Source of the DNA: Hoeflea_A sp965204935
Lineage (GTDB): Bacteria > Pseudomonadota > Alphaproteobacteria > Rhizobiales > Rhizobiaceae
Direction: 5' to 3' (one strand)
DNA length: 64,000 nt
Assembly (NCBI RefSeq): GCF_965204935.1
Contig: NZ_CBDBFO010000001.1
The number at the start of each line of letters is the position of its first letter. Position 1 is the first letter of the stretch. This document shows positions 17,649 to 25,355 of the stretch, in pieces. The notes beneath the pieces were generated by a model. It was not told where the DNA came from and searched no databases. It worked only from the letters and a program-made list of their open reading frames with translations. A program made the position numbers and the translations under genes.

Positions 17649-18146
17649 TTGAAATATCTTATTGTCGCGATCGCGGTCCTCGCGGCCATAATTCTGTGTG
17701 CCGCGATCTTCTTTTTTGTCTTCGGGCGCGAAAAGACCTGGATGCGCGTTGCCGGCCCGCCCGACCGGGGACGGCTCAACCTGATCGAAATCAGACGCAG
17801 TCCGACCGCAAATGATGCACTCGCCTGCACAAAGGGTCTGCGCGAAGATTGCGATTTCGAACTCCCTTCCTTTGACGAGTCGCCCGAGCGGATCATGGAC
17901 CGCCTCGCCGCACGTATTGAATCCAGCGATGCGCTGGCGCGGCGGGTTGATGATGGCGCAGATCCGAAGCATCTGCGTTTTGTCACCTATTCGCCGACGA
18001 TGCGCTTTCCCGACCTTGTCAGCATCGAGCTGGTCGATATGGCGGATAGCCGCACCGGCATGATCGCCTATGCACGCGCGCAGCTCGGCCGCCTCGATTT
18101 CGGCGCCAATCAGCAACGGTTGAGGCTTTACCTAAAGGACCTCTAG
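17649..18146 (+). CDS. DUF1499-family protein
   Basis: The 165-residue protein begins with one strong hydrophobic segment (YLIVAIAVLAAIILCAAIFFFVF) that could anchor it in the inner membrane. It then shows the DUF1499 pattern: SPTANDALACTKGLREDCDFELPSF, LRFVTYSPTMRFPDLVSIEL and ARAQLGRLDFGANQQRLR. Function of the family is unknown. The start is a TTG at 17649, 13 bases after the native stop that the sugar dehydrogenase had before the insertion, so the two genes were once adjacent and probably cotranscribed; the insertion now separates them. Confidence 0.85.
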   Translation: MKYLIVAIAVLAAIILCAAIFFFVFGREKTWMRVAGPPDRGRLNLIEIRRSPTANDALACTKGLREDCDFELPSFDESPERIMDRLAARIESSDALARRVDDGADPKHLRFVTYSPTMRFPDLVSIELVDMADSRTGMIAYARAQLGRLDFGANQQRLRLYLKDL

Positions 18147-18260
18147 CGTCCGCTCCGGACAATTCGCTAACTGACTCTTGCGGCAGGGAAATCGCGCTGA
18201 TAGAGCAGGCCTCCGGGTGTTGCTTGTGCACCCGTATTGCTTCGAGCAAGGCCACTATCA

Positions 18261-19160
18261 ATGAACCGCGCAAAGGCAAATCTGCTTCTGCTGCTTGCAG
18301 GGGCGGTGTGGGGAATGGGTTTCGTCGCGCAGAGCACCGCGATGGACGCCGTCGGCCCGATGCTGTTCGTCAGCTTGCGTTTCGCCTTGGCAACCCTTGC
18401 TGTCCTGCCCTTCGCGCTGCATGAAGCAGGACGGGCAGCCGACCCCCTCCCCGCCGCTGACTGGTCCGGATTTGTATGGATCGGAATTGCGCTTTTTGGA
18501 GGGATGGCATTCCAGCAGGTCGGTCTGACGACAACCACGGTGACGAATGCCGGGTTTTTGACCGGATTATACGTCGTGCTCGTGCCGCTGTTGCTGGTTG
18601 TCGTCTTGCGTCAGGCGCCGCACCCCATCGTCTGGCCGGCGGCCTTGCTGGCCTTTGCGGGCATCTGGCTCCTGAGCGGCGGTAGTTTCCTCGCCATGAA
18701 CCGGGGCGATGTTCTGGTCATCATCAGCGCCGTCTTCTTTGCCTGCCAGGTCATACTCATCGGTGTGTTCGGCGGGCGGACCGGCCGACCGCTGACGCTG
18801 TCGGCGGTGCAGTTCGCCATCTGTGCAGTACTCGGATTCGCCGCAGCCGTTGCGACCGAGCCCATCGACTGGCATGCGATACGCGATGCCGCTCCGGAAA
18901 TCGTCTATTCCGGTGTTTTCTCCACCGGGCTCGCCTTTTCACTCCAGGCGATTGGCCAGCGCTACACCACATCCGCACAAGCAGCGATTTTCCTGTCATC
19001 CGAGGCCCTGTTCGCCGCACTGTTCGGAGCGGTTTTTCTGGGTGAAAGAATAGCTGGCTATGGTTTCCTGGGGTGCTTTTTCATCTTCGCTGCGATCCTG
19101 GCCGTAGAGATAATACCCGCAACCAGAGGTAGGCGGGCGACCGGTGAAAAGGCACGGTGA
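18261..19160 (+). CDS. EamA/DMT-family metabolite transporter
   Basis: The 299-residue inner-membrane protein has about ten hydrophobic helices in two EamA repeats; each repeat begins with a recognisable pattern (LLLLLAGAVWGMGFVAQSTA and GDVLVIISAVFFACQVILIG). The C-terminal SSEALFAALFGAVFLGERI is typical of drug/metabolite exporters. Substrate unknown. ATG 18261 with AAGG about 10 bases upstream is preferred over 18237. It stands alone between DUF1499 and cspA. Confidence 0.88.
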   Translation: MNRAKANLLLLLAGAVWGMGFVAQSTAMDAVGPMLFVSLRFALATLAVLPFALHEAGRAADPLPAADWSGFVWIGIALFGGMAFQQVGLTTTTVTNAGFLTGLYVVLVPLLLVVVLRQAPHPIVWPAALLAFAGIWLLSGGSFLAMNRGDVLVIISAVFFACQVILIGVFGGRTGRPLTLSAVQFAICAVLGFAAAVATEPIDWHAIRDAAPEIVYSGVFSTGLAFSLQAIGQRYTTSAQAAIFLSSEALFAALFGAVFLGERIAGYGFLGCFFIFAAILAVEIIPATRGRRATGEKAR

Positions 19161-19581
19161 CGCAGGAGTGCCCGAAGTCACTACACCTTGAATTGTTGCC
19201 TTTGCAGCTTCTTTACCTTGAATCAATGCACGTTTGAACGCGACTGGATTGACAGAACCTTTGCGCGCCGGGATTGCAACGTCGCAGCCTGTGCATTGCA
19301 ATGCGAAATCGTCACAAAACTTTTTCTTGCTTATTTTTCCCGGCTGCCTCACTGTGTCGCCCGTTCGGGCAATTTGCGAACACGGGAAAACCTACTGATA
19401 GCCATGCGGACCGGAGCCGCATAAAAATCCGGGTGATCGAAACACAGGCTGCCGCAGAGGCAGCGATCACGATAACAGGGACCTTTCCGCAATTTTCGAG
19501 AACTGCCTGCCTTACCCGTTTGACGGGTGAAACCGACGACGCGCGGGCTTAACGCCGGCGGACAACAGAGGACCTGACAGA
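19161..19581. other. 420-base intergenic region, including the cspA leader
   Basis: No convincing gene is seen. The part nearest cspA probably contains its promoter and a long 5' leader, as is common for cold-shock genes. A minus-strand frame starting with GTG at 19352 runs back into the DMT gene and has a protein-like stretch with several cysteines, but no ribosome site. Confidence 0.4.
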
Positions 19582-19797
19582 ATGGCCGAGACTGGCACTG
19601 TAAAGTTTTTCAATACCGACAAGGGCTTTGGCTTCATCAAGCCGGATACCGGTGAATCCGATATCTTCGTTCACATTTCAGCCCTGAAGGATTCGGGCTT
19701 GGAGACCCTTCTGGAAAACCAGAAGGTCAGCTTCGAAACCGAACCGGATCGTCGCGGCAAGGGACCCAAGGCCGTCAACCTGACGATTGTCGAGTAA
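19582..19797 (+). CDS. cspA: Cold-shock protein, CspA family
   Basis: The 71-residue protein is a single cold-shock domain that binds single-stranded nucleic acid. RNP1 (KGFGFIKP) and RNP2 (DIFVHIS) are both present, after the usual GTVKFFNTDKGF opening. AGAGGA lies about 12 bases before ATG 19582. It follows a long leader and is transcribed alone. The gene number within the Csp family cannot be set from sequence alone. Confidence 0.95.
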   Translation: MAETGTVKFFNTDKGFGFIKPDTGESDIFVHISALKDSGLETLLENQKVSFETEPDRRGKGPKAVNLTIVE

Positions 19798-19986
19798 TCC
19801 GGACGGAATTGAAAACCTGTGTTGCCCGGTCTGCGGCCGGGCAGCCGAAACACCAAGCCAGTTCATTAAATTTATTTAATATTTCAACGACTTCCATTCA
19901 GACTGCGTTCATCGACCGAAGCATAGTTTCCGATCCAAGCAGAGGGACATTCGCCCTCAATCAATAAAGATACAGGATCAGAAACA

Positions 19987-20280
19987 ATGAACATCTTGAC
20001 CAAAACAGTCCTCGCGACGGCAGCCGTTGCCGCAACAGCGGTCGTTCCCGTCACTGGCGCCATGGCGGCCAGTCGTGACGCCGCCTTCACAAGCAAGCAC
20101 CATGTGCACAAGGGCGGCCCGGGCTACTACAAGAAGGGCCCGCGGGTTCACTATCCGCGTGGTCCCTACAAGAAGCCGCCGGTTGTCGTTCACAAGCGCA
20201 ACAACAATGCCGCAGCGATCGGGCTGCTTGGCCTTGCCGCCGGCGCCATCATCGGCGGCGCGATTGCCAACAGCAACTAG
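19987..20280 (+). CDS. Small exported glycine-zipper protein
   Basis: The 97-residue protein has a Sec signal peptide (MNILTKTVLATAAVAATAVV, cleavage near AMAA), a His/Lys/Tyr/Pro-rich middle (HHVHKGGPGYYKKGPRV) and a C-terminal glycine zipper (AAAIGLLGLAAGAIIGGAIA). It probably sits in or at the envelope. The layout is the same as in the next gene, a BA14K-type protein, of which it looks like a short paralog without the tryptophan-rich C-terminus. Function unknown. Confidence 0.75.
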   Translation: MNILTKTVLATAAVAATAVVPVTGAMAASRDAAFTSKHHVHKGGPGYYKKGPRVHYPRGPYKKPPVVVHKRNNNAAAIGLLGLAAGAIIGGAIANSN

Positions 20281-20307
20281 AGCAAAACTGGCTGCCCGTC
20301 TTCCATC

Positions 20308-20338
20308 GGGCGTGCGGAGCAATCCGGGCGCCCTTTTT
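20308..20338 (+). terminator. Intrinsic terminator after the glycine-zipper gene
   Basis: GGGCG..CGGA, loop GCAA, TCCG..CGCCC form a stem with one internal mismatch pair, followed by TTTTT, 28 bases after the gene stop. Confidence 0.7.
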
Positions 20339-20453
20339 CCTTTCGGCCATGCTTCTGATTGCGTTCAGCTTGCGTTCAGGCAGCGTTTTCTAGATTGCCG
20401 GGCAAGCTGGAACCACAGCGCAGTCCGCAACGCCACCGAGAGGAACAAGGAAG

Positions 20454-20842
20454 ATGGGAAAGTCAGTAAAAGTACTCGTCGCCGCCCTTACCGCCGCTGC
20501 TGTCACGGCCGCACCGTTGTCGCAGGCTTATGCCCACGACCGCGGCCGCCCGCATCACCACGGTGGCTGGAACGGACCAAAGCACAAGCAGTTCAAGCAC
20601 CACAGGCGCCACAAGCGTCACAGGGCTCCTGTTGTCATCGAGAAGAACAATGACGATGCGCTGCTGCTCGGCGTGCTGGGCCTCGCCGCCGGTGCAATCA
20701 TCGCCGGCGCCATCCTGAGCGAGCCGCCACGCCCGGCGCCGCAACCGGACTATTATCCGCGGCGTGACCATTATCCGCAGGCGCCCAACGACTATACCTA
20801 TTCACCCGACTACTATCCGCCGGCGCCGTCCGAAGTGAATAA
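20454..20842 (+). pseudogene. BA14K-family surface protein, 5' part, split by IS200/IS605
   Basis: The frame encodes a Sec signal peptide (MGKSVKVLVAALTAAAVTAA), a His/Arg-rich stretch, a glycine zipper (LLLGVLGLAAGAIIAGAIL) and a Pro/Tyr-rich linker (PDYYPRRDHYPQAPNDYTY). BA14K proteins are envelope-associated, lectin-like immunoreactive proteins of Brucella and relatives, and end in a conserved tryptophan/tyrosine-rich domain. That domain is missing here but is found in frame 540 bases downstream, beyond the inserted element. The frame itself continues into element sequence to a stop at 20876. The gene is therefore disrupted, and any product would lack its conserved domain. Confidence 0.82.
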
Positions 20843-21259
20843 CTACCGGCTGGCGCCGGTAGCGTCAGGCAGGTGATTGTCGAGGTACTGAAGTACAAGT
20901 TCGTCTGTGATGGCCCCGGTGGTTGTCGAGAAGTAGCCCCGGCCCCAGAACCGGCGGCCCCAGTACCACTTGCGTATCTCCGGGAACTCGCGCTGGATTT
21001 TGTGAGACGAACGGCCTTTCATCTTGCGTACCAGATCGGAGATGGCGACTTTTGGGGGCACGGACACGAACATATGCACGTGATCTTTGGACAGAACGCC
21101 ATGCAAGATGGAAACGCCGTTCTCCTTGCAGACCTGACGGCAGATGGTGCGTACCCGCAGGGCCAGATCGCCAGTCAGAACTTTGTAGCGATACTTCGTC
21201 GCCCAAACGATATGGTACCGGTGGTAATAGACGCAATGCGCGGAGCGATCATATTGCAT
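20843..21259 (-). CDS. tnpA: IS200/IS605 transposase TnpA (Y1 HUH)
   Basis: The 138-residue transposase has the IS200 opening YDRSAHCVYYHRYHIVWATK, the HUH metal site in SKDHVHMFVSVPP, and the C-terminal region GRGYFSTTTGAITDELVLQYL that carries the catalytic tyrosine and helix. It cuts and rejoins single-stranded DNA at the palindromic ends. ATG 21259 is chosen because GGAAGG lies just upstream and the family begins here; the longer frame reads into a hairpin. The gene looks intact. Confidence 0.93.
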   Translation of the reverse strand: MQYDRSAHCVYYHRYHIVWATKYRYKVLTGDLALRVRTICRQVCKENGVSILHGVLSKDHVHMFVSVPPKVAISDLVRKMKGRSSHKIQREFPEIRKWYWGRRFWGRGYFSTTTGAITDELVLQYLDNHLPDATGASR

Positions 21260-21327
21260 GACTCTGGCCTTCCAAAAATGAGCCTTTGCCCTCAACGGGC
21301 GGCTCATTTTTGGAAGGCCAGAGTCAT
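21258..21327. repeat. 27-bp perfect inverted repeat covering the tnpA start
   Basis: Arms at 21258-21284 and 21301-21327 are perfect complements with a 16-base loop. In the tnpA mRNA this hairpin contains the ribosome site GGAAGG in its 5' arm and reaches the start codon at the base of its 3' arm. It would therefore block translation, like the start-sequestering hairpin known from IS200. Confidence 0.85.
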
Positions 21328-21383
21328 AGCACGATTCGTTTTCGCTGAAGCGGGGTCCGACTGGAAGTCGGAGGCTTCAAACC

Positions 21384-21533
21384 AAAGAGTGGAAAGTGAA
21401 CACCGCTGGCGGCATCGAACCGTGGACCGACGAATGGTACCGGTATTGCGCACAGCGCTACCGGTCCTTCGATCCGACGACCGGAACCTTCCGCGGCTAT
21501 GACGGTTACGACCATTTCTGCATCGCGCGATAG
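21384..21533 (+). pseudogene. BA14K-family surface protein, 3' part
   Basis: The frame ending at TAG 21533 reads KEWKVNTAGGIEPWTDEWY then RYCAQRYRSFDPTTGTFRG and YDGYDHFCIAR, which is the conserved C-terminal domain of BA14K proteins (EPWTxEWYRYC, RYRSFDPxTGTF, HFC). It is the missing end of the gene starting at 20454. It has no start or ribosome site of its own. Confidence 0.85.
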
Positions 21534-21553
21534 GCGGCGGACCCAGACAGACT

Positions 21554-22084
21554 CTAGTCTGAGCCAAGGGCGCGCAGCATCTTGGAGGCGCGCGATGCAA
21601 CCGACTTTCGCCTGTCGTTGCAAAGGCTCAGAAGATGCGGGCGCAGCCACGTTGCAAGGTCTGCGTCCGCCCCGGCCCATTTAACCAGGGTTTCCATGGT
21701 GGTGTTGAGCACGATCCAGTCATCGTGATGTTCAAGGTTCCGCTTCATAATCCCCAATGCAGCGGACCGTTGCTTTTCATCCATGTCAGTTGAGAGGCGA
21801 TCGAACAGTTGCGCCAAAGTCCATTGGGCTGAGGCCTGGTCCAGTTCCCCGATTTCGCCGATAAAGCGGTCAATGTAGGGAAGAAGCAGGTCATGACGTT
21901 CCGCCTCGACCCGTTTCATGGCACTGGATGTGCGAAGCCTGACGACCTCGTCCTGGCTTCGATAACAGTCGAACAGCTCGCCGAAACGGTCCGTGTCCGA
22001 CAGCACGATGTCGACAACCTCGACAGTCCTCCCAAGAGAATTGGGGTGCCCACCCGTCAGCATCTGTTCGAATGTCTCGGCCAT
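21554..22084 (-). CDS. Hypothetical alpha-helical (HEAT-like) protein
   Basis: The 176-residue soluble protein appears all-helical. It has a pattern seen in HEAT-repeat proteins (DEVVRLRTSSAMKRVEAE, QWTLAQLFDRLSTDMDEKQR, VLNTTMETLVKWAGAD, RKSVASRASKMLRAL). There is no signal peptide or membrane segment. It would be a scaffold or unknown-function protein. The upstream ribosome site is weak (AGGTA). Downstream is the broken BA14K gene; upstream is the frameshifted hydrolase, on the same strand. Confidence 0.6.
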   Translation of the reverse strand: MAETFEQMLTGGHPNSLGRTVEVVDIVLSDTDRFGELFDCYRSQDEVVRLRTSSAMKRVEAERHDLLLPYIDRFIGEIGELDQASAQWTLAQLFDRLSTDMDEKQRSAALGIMKRNLEHHDDWIVLNTTMETLVKWAGADADLATWLRPHLLSLCNDRRKSVASRASKMLRALGSD

Positions 22085-22127
22085 TACCTGGATAACCCTG
22101 CAAGTTTCTGAGACCGGAAGCCTCTTC

Positions 22128-22774
22128 TCAGATTCCCTTGAGGAACGGGTTCGTCAAGCGCTCCTCGCCGATCCGCCCACCCGGTCCGTGACCGCAGATA
22201 AAGCCGACCTCGTCGCCCAACGGAAGCACCTTGTCGCGGATGGAATCCAGCAGCTGTTGATGATTGCCGCCCGGCAGGTCGGTACGGCCGATCGAGCCGC
22301 GGAAGAGCACGTCGCCCACATGGGCAAATCCGGCATCGCGATTGAAGAAGATCACGTGGCCGGGCGCATGGCCGGGACAATGAAAGACCTCGAACGCATG
22401 GTCGCCGAAGGATACCGTTTCACCTTCCTCGAGCCACCGGTCAGGGGTGACATTGCGTACCGTGCCTCGACACCGAACATCTGGGCCTGGTCTTCCAGAC
22501 CCTGCAGAAGCTTGAGGTCATCCTTGTGCGGCCCGACGATCTCGACGCCGAGCGCTTCCTTCAGGTCCATTGCGCCGCCGGCGTGATCGATATGTCCGTG
22601 GGTCAGCCAGATCGCATCGATCTTGATGTCGTTTTTCTCGAGGGCCTCCACAATTGCCGCCACATCGCCACCGGGATCGACAACGACGCCGTGTTTGCTG
22701 TCGCTGTCGAAAAGGATCGTGCAATTCTGCTGAAAGGCGGTAACCGGAACAATGCCGGCCTGGATCTGACCCAT
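22128..22774 (-). pseudogene. Metallo-beta-lactamase-fold hydrolase (glyoxalase II-like), frameshifted
   Basis: Two overlapping frames together make one YcbL/GloB-like protein of about 215 residues. The first (start ATG 22774) has QQNCTILFDSDSKHGVVVDP and the zinc motif WLTHGHIDHAGG. The second has HCPGHAPGHVIFFN, GDVLFRGSIGRTDLPGG and FICGHGPGG. The switch is near 22455, where homologues read ...ARNVTPDRWL; here five extra bases (or one missing base) separate ARG from NVTPDRWL. It is either a true pseudogene or a sequencing indel in a single core gene; the region is not a homopolymer. Confidence 0.82.
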
Positions 22775-22886
22775 GGTGGTTTCCGTCGTAAGGGCTATTT
22801 GCCACGCCGTGATGGAATTTGGCAAACAAATAGGCGCGCTGCTTTACAAGACGCGCGCCCTTTCAAGTCTTCGCTGCCGGTTGGGC

Positions 22887-23774
22887 TCAGGCCGCCTCGC
22901 GGACCGGCTGGACGGCCTTCATATAGTCATTCACCAGGTTTGTGGTGATTTCACCGACTGAAAAGCGATAAGGGCCGATCTCGGAAACCGGAGTGACCTC
23001 GGCGGCCGTTCCGGTCAGGAAGCATTCTTCGAATTCTTCCATCTCCTCCGGCATGATCGCCCGTTCGACGATTTCGTATCCGCGTTTGCGGGCGAGATCG
23101 ATAACGGTACGCCGCGTGATGCCATCGAGAAAACAATCCGGCGTCGGTGTATGGATGACGCCGTCCTTGACGAAAAAGACATTGGCGCCCGTCGCCTCGG
23201 CAACGCGGCCGCGCCAGTCCAGCATCAGCGCGTCGGCGTAGCCCTTGCTCTCCGCTTCGTGCTTCGACAGGGTACAGATCATGTATAGGCCGGCCGCCTT
23301 GGATTCGCTCGGGATCGTCCTTGGGTCGGGACGCCGGTACTTGGCCATATCCAGCCGGATGCCCTTGAGCCGTTCTTCGGGCTTGAAGTAGGATGGCCAC
23401 TGCCAGATCGCGATGGCAAGGTTGATCCGGTTGTGCTGCGCGGAAACGCCCATCATCTCACTGCCCCGCCAGGCGATCGGCCGGACATAGGCATCCTCGA
23501 ACCCCTGGCGTTTCAGGAGCTCATTACAGGCGTCGTCGATTTCTTCGACGCTGTAGGGAATTTCGAAACCAAGCAGCTCGGCGGATTTGTGCAGCCGCTC
23601 AGTATGTTCGCGCAGCTTGAAGATCACACCGCCATAGGCCCGCTCACCCTCAAACACCGAGCTTGCATAATGCAGGCCATGCGAAAGCACGTGAAGCTTC
23701 GCGTCCTGCCAGGGAACATACTCGCCATTGTACCAAATCTCGCCCTCAAGCTGATCGAAGGGGACCGATGCCAT
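22887..23774 (-). CDS. ilvE: Branched-chain amino acid aminotransferase
   Basis: The 295-residue fold-type IV PLP enzyme performs the last step of valine, leucine and isoleucine synthesis. It shows EIWYNGEYVPWQDAKLHVLS, HYASSVFEGERAYGG, the region ending ESKAAGLYMICTLSKHEA with the PLP lysine, EATGANVFFVKDG, and FLTGTAAEVTPVSEIG with the PLP-phosphate contacts. Length and motifs match rhizobial IlvE. It is divergent from the MarR gene, the usual neighbour in Rhizobiales. Confidence 0.95.
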   Translation of the reverse strand: MASVPFDQLEGEIWYNGEYVPWQDAKLHVLSHGLHYASSVFEGERAYGGVIFKLREHTERLHKSAELLGFEIPYSVEEIDDACNELLKRQGFEDAYVRPIAWRGSEMMGVSAQHNRINLAIAIWQWPSYFKPEERLKGIRLDMAKYRRPDPRTIPSESKAAGLYMICTLSKHEAESKGYADALMLDWRGRVAEATGANVFFVKDGVIHTPTPDCFLDGITRRTVIDLARKRGYEIVERAIMPEEMEEFEECFLTGTAAEVTPVSEIGPYRFSVGEITTNLVNDYMKAVQPVREAA

Positions 23775-23992
23775 TGCGTAACCTCCAGCGCCTTGCGCTT
23801 CATTCGATATGTTATTCGCCGGGTATGAAAAAAGCCCGATAATGTCCGGAATTGAGGCGTAGGGCGACTGACCGCCCCGAAAACGCCAATACCGTGTCGA
23901 TTAGAGGGTTTTACATCCTTGACGCGGATTGAGGCTATCAATAGCATCAAATTATGTCAACAAGGCTGACATATTTGAAAGGGAATAACGCC

Positions 23993-24475
23993 ATGGCGTC
24001 CGAAAGGGCACGAAAATTACCCGATTCCGACACCATTACGGGACCCATGTCGGAAAGCGACGGCATCGATTTCGACATTATCGAGATGCTTTACTTCGCC
24101 TACCGCGATTTCACATCCGATCCCGACGCCATACTGGCACGCTTCGGTTTCGGCCGGGCGCATCATCGCGTTGTCCATTTCGTCAACCGGCAGCCGGGCA
24201 TGACCGTTGCGGACCTGCTCGATACGTTAAGGATAACCAAGCAAAGCCTTGCCAGGGTTTTGAAACAGTTGATCGATTCCGGCTATATACACCAGGTCGA
24301 AGGCCCCAATGACCGGCGTCAAAGACGGCTGTACCCGACCCGCAAGGGCCGGGAACTGGCGCTGGAACTGGCGCGGCCACAGTCTCGCCGCATAACCGAA
24401 GCACTAAGGGGTATTGATGCCGAGGGGCAAGAACTGATCAGGCAGTTCCTTAAGGGAATGGTTAATCGGGATTGA
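23993..24475 (+). CDS. MarR-family transcriptional regulator (PetP-like)
   Basis: The 160-residue protein has the MarR winged helix: FVNRQPGMTVADLLDTLRI, TKQSLARVLKQLIDSGYIHQ, and the wing EGPNDRRQRRLYPTRKGREL. ATG 23993 with AAAGGG upstream is preferred; another in-frame ATG lies at 23954. It is followed 37 bases later by an OmpR-type response regulator. The same pair is known as petP-petR in Rhodobacter capsulatus, next to cytochrome bc1 genes, so it probably works with that regulator. Ligand unknown. Confidence 0.88.
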   Translation: MASERARKLPDSDTITGPMSESDGIDFDIIEMLYFAYRDFTSDPDAILARFGFGRAHHRVVHFVNRQPGMTVADLLDTLRITKQSLARVLKQLIDSGYIHQVEGPNDRRQRRLYPTRKGRELALELARPQSRRITEALRGIDAEGQELIRQFLKGMVNRD

Positions 24476-24512
24476 CGCCAAAGGGCTTTGAAGAATTGCA
24501 TAAGGAGGCGGC

Positions 24513-25211
24513 ATGCAGGCTGAATTGCTTTCTGACAATGCTGCGCATCTGCTCGTCGTTGATGATGATACGCGCATTCGCGACCTGTTGAACCGGTATC
24601 TGAGCGATCAAGGCTTCCGGGTCACAACGGCATCCGACGCCGCCGAGGCCCGCCGTAAGCTCAACGGACTGGAATTCGATCTTCTCGTTGTCGATGTCAT
24701 GATGCCCGGCGAAACGGGTGTCGCGCTGACAAAATGGCTGCGCGAACTGCGCGATGTCCCGATCCTGATGCTGACGGCGCTGGCCGAAATCAACAGCCGC
24801 CTCGAAGGGCTCGAAGCCGGCGCGGATGATTATCTTGCCAAACCCTTTGACCCGCGCGAACTGGTCCTGCGCATCAACAACATCCTGAAACGCGGCGGCC
24901 CGCCGGAAATCCCGCAGATCGAGCAGATCGTCTTCGGCCCCTATACATTCGGCCTTGCCCGGCGCGAATTGAAACGCGGCGCCGAAATCGTGCGGCTGAC
25001 CGACCGTGAGCAGGAAATCATGGTGCAGTTCGCCCAGCGTCCGGGTGAAACGATCCCAAGGCACGAACTGGTCGGTCAGGATATCGATATCGGCGAACGC
25101 ACGATCGACGTGCAGATCAACCGTCTGCGGCGCAAGATCGAGGAAGATCCCGCCAATCCCATGTGGCTCCAGACGGTGCGCGGTATCGGCTACCGGTTAA
25201 GCGTCGAATAA
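24513..25211 (+). CDS. petR: OmpR-family response regulator (PetR-like)
   Basis: The 232-residue protein has a receiver domain (acidic pair VVDDDTRIRDLLNRYL, phospho-acceptor aspartate in LLVVDVMMPGETG, threonine in ILMLTALAE, lysine in YLAKPFDPRELVLRI) and a C-terminal winged helix DNA-binding domain (REQEIMVQFAQRPGE, VQINRLRRKIEEDP). AAGGAGG precedes ATG 24513 by 5-6 bases. It is flanked by a MarR gene and a histidine kinase, which is probably its partner. The symbol follows the Rhodobacter petP-petR arrangement and is tentative. Confidence 0.85.
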   Translation: MQAELLSDNAAHLLVVDDDTRIRDLLNRYLSDQGFRVTTASDAAEARRKLNGLEFDLLVVDVMMPGETGVALTKWLRELRDVPILMLTALAEINSRLEGLEAGADDYLAKPFDPRELVLRINNILKRGGPPEIPQIEQIVFGPYTFGLARRELKRGAEIVRLTDREQEIMVQFAQRPGETIPRHELVGQDIDIGERTIDVQINRLRRKIEEDPANPMWLQTVRGIGYRLSVE

Positions 25212-25355
25212 CGCCGTTTCCCCTTGATCTGCGAAGTTCGATGCGGCGATTTATCGTGCGATGACGGGTCGAAATCCGCTTTCCCTGCTATAAGATAGCT
25301 CTATTCGGTCTTTCGCGCCTCTTGTTCTGCGGCGGGCCGTGAACGGGAACGCTTG

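Larger units (their letters stand above)
20840..21383 (-). mobile_element. IS200/IS605-family insertion sequence (tnpA only)
   Basis: The ends are marked by small palindromes rather than inverted repeats, as expected for this family: ACCGGC TGGC GCCGGT near 20845-20860, and TCCGAC TGGAA GTCGGA near 21356-21372. The flanking halves of one BA14K gene define the boundaries to within a few bases. There is no target duplication, also as expected. tnpB is absent. Confidence 0.85.

Noticed and set aside
18996..19352. A minus-strand frame with several cysteines
   Set aside because: Starts with GTG without a ribosome site, overlaps the end of the DMT gene and matches no family I know. It cannot be excluded, but is not supported.
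19823..19843. Hairpin TGCCCGG/CCGGGCA after cspA as a terminator
   Set aside because: No T-run follows; kept out of the feature list.
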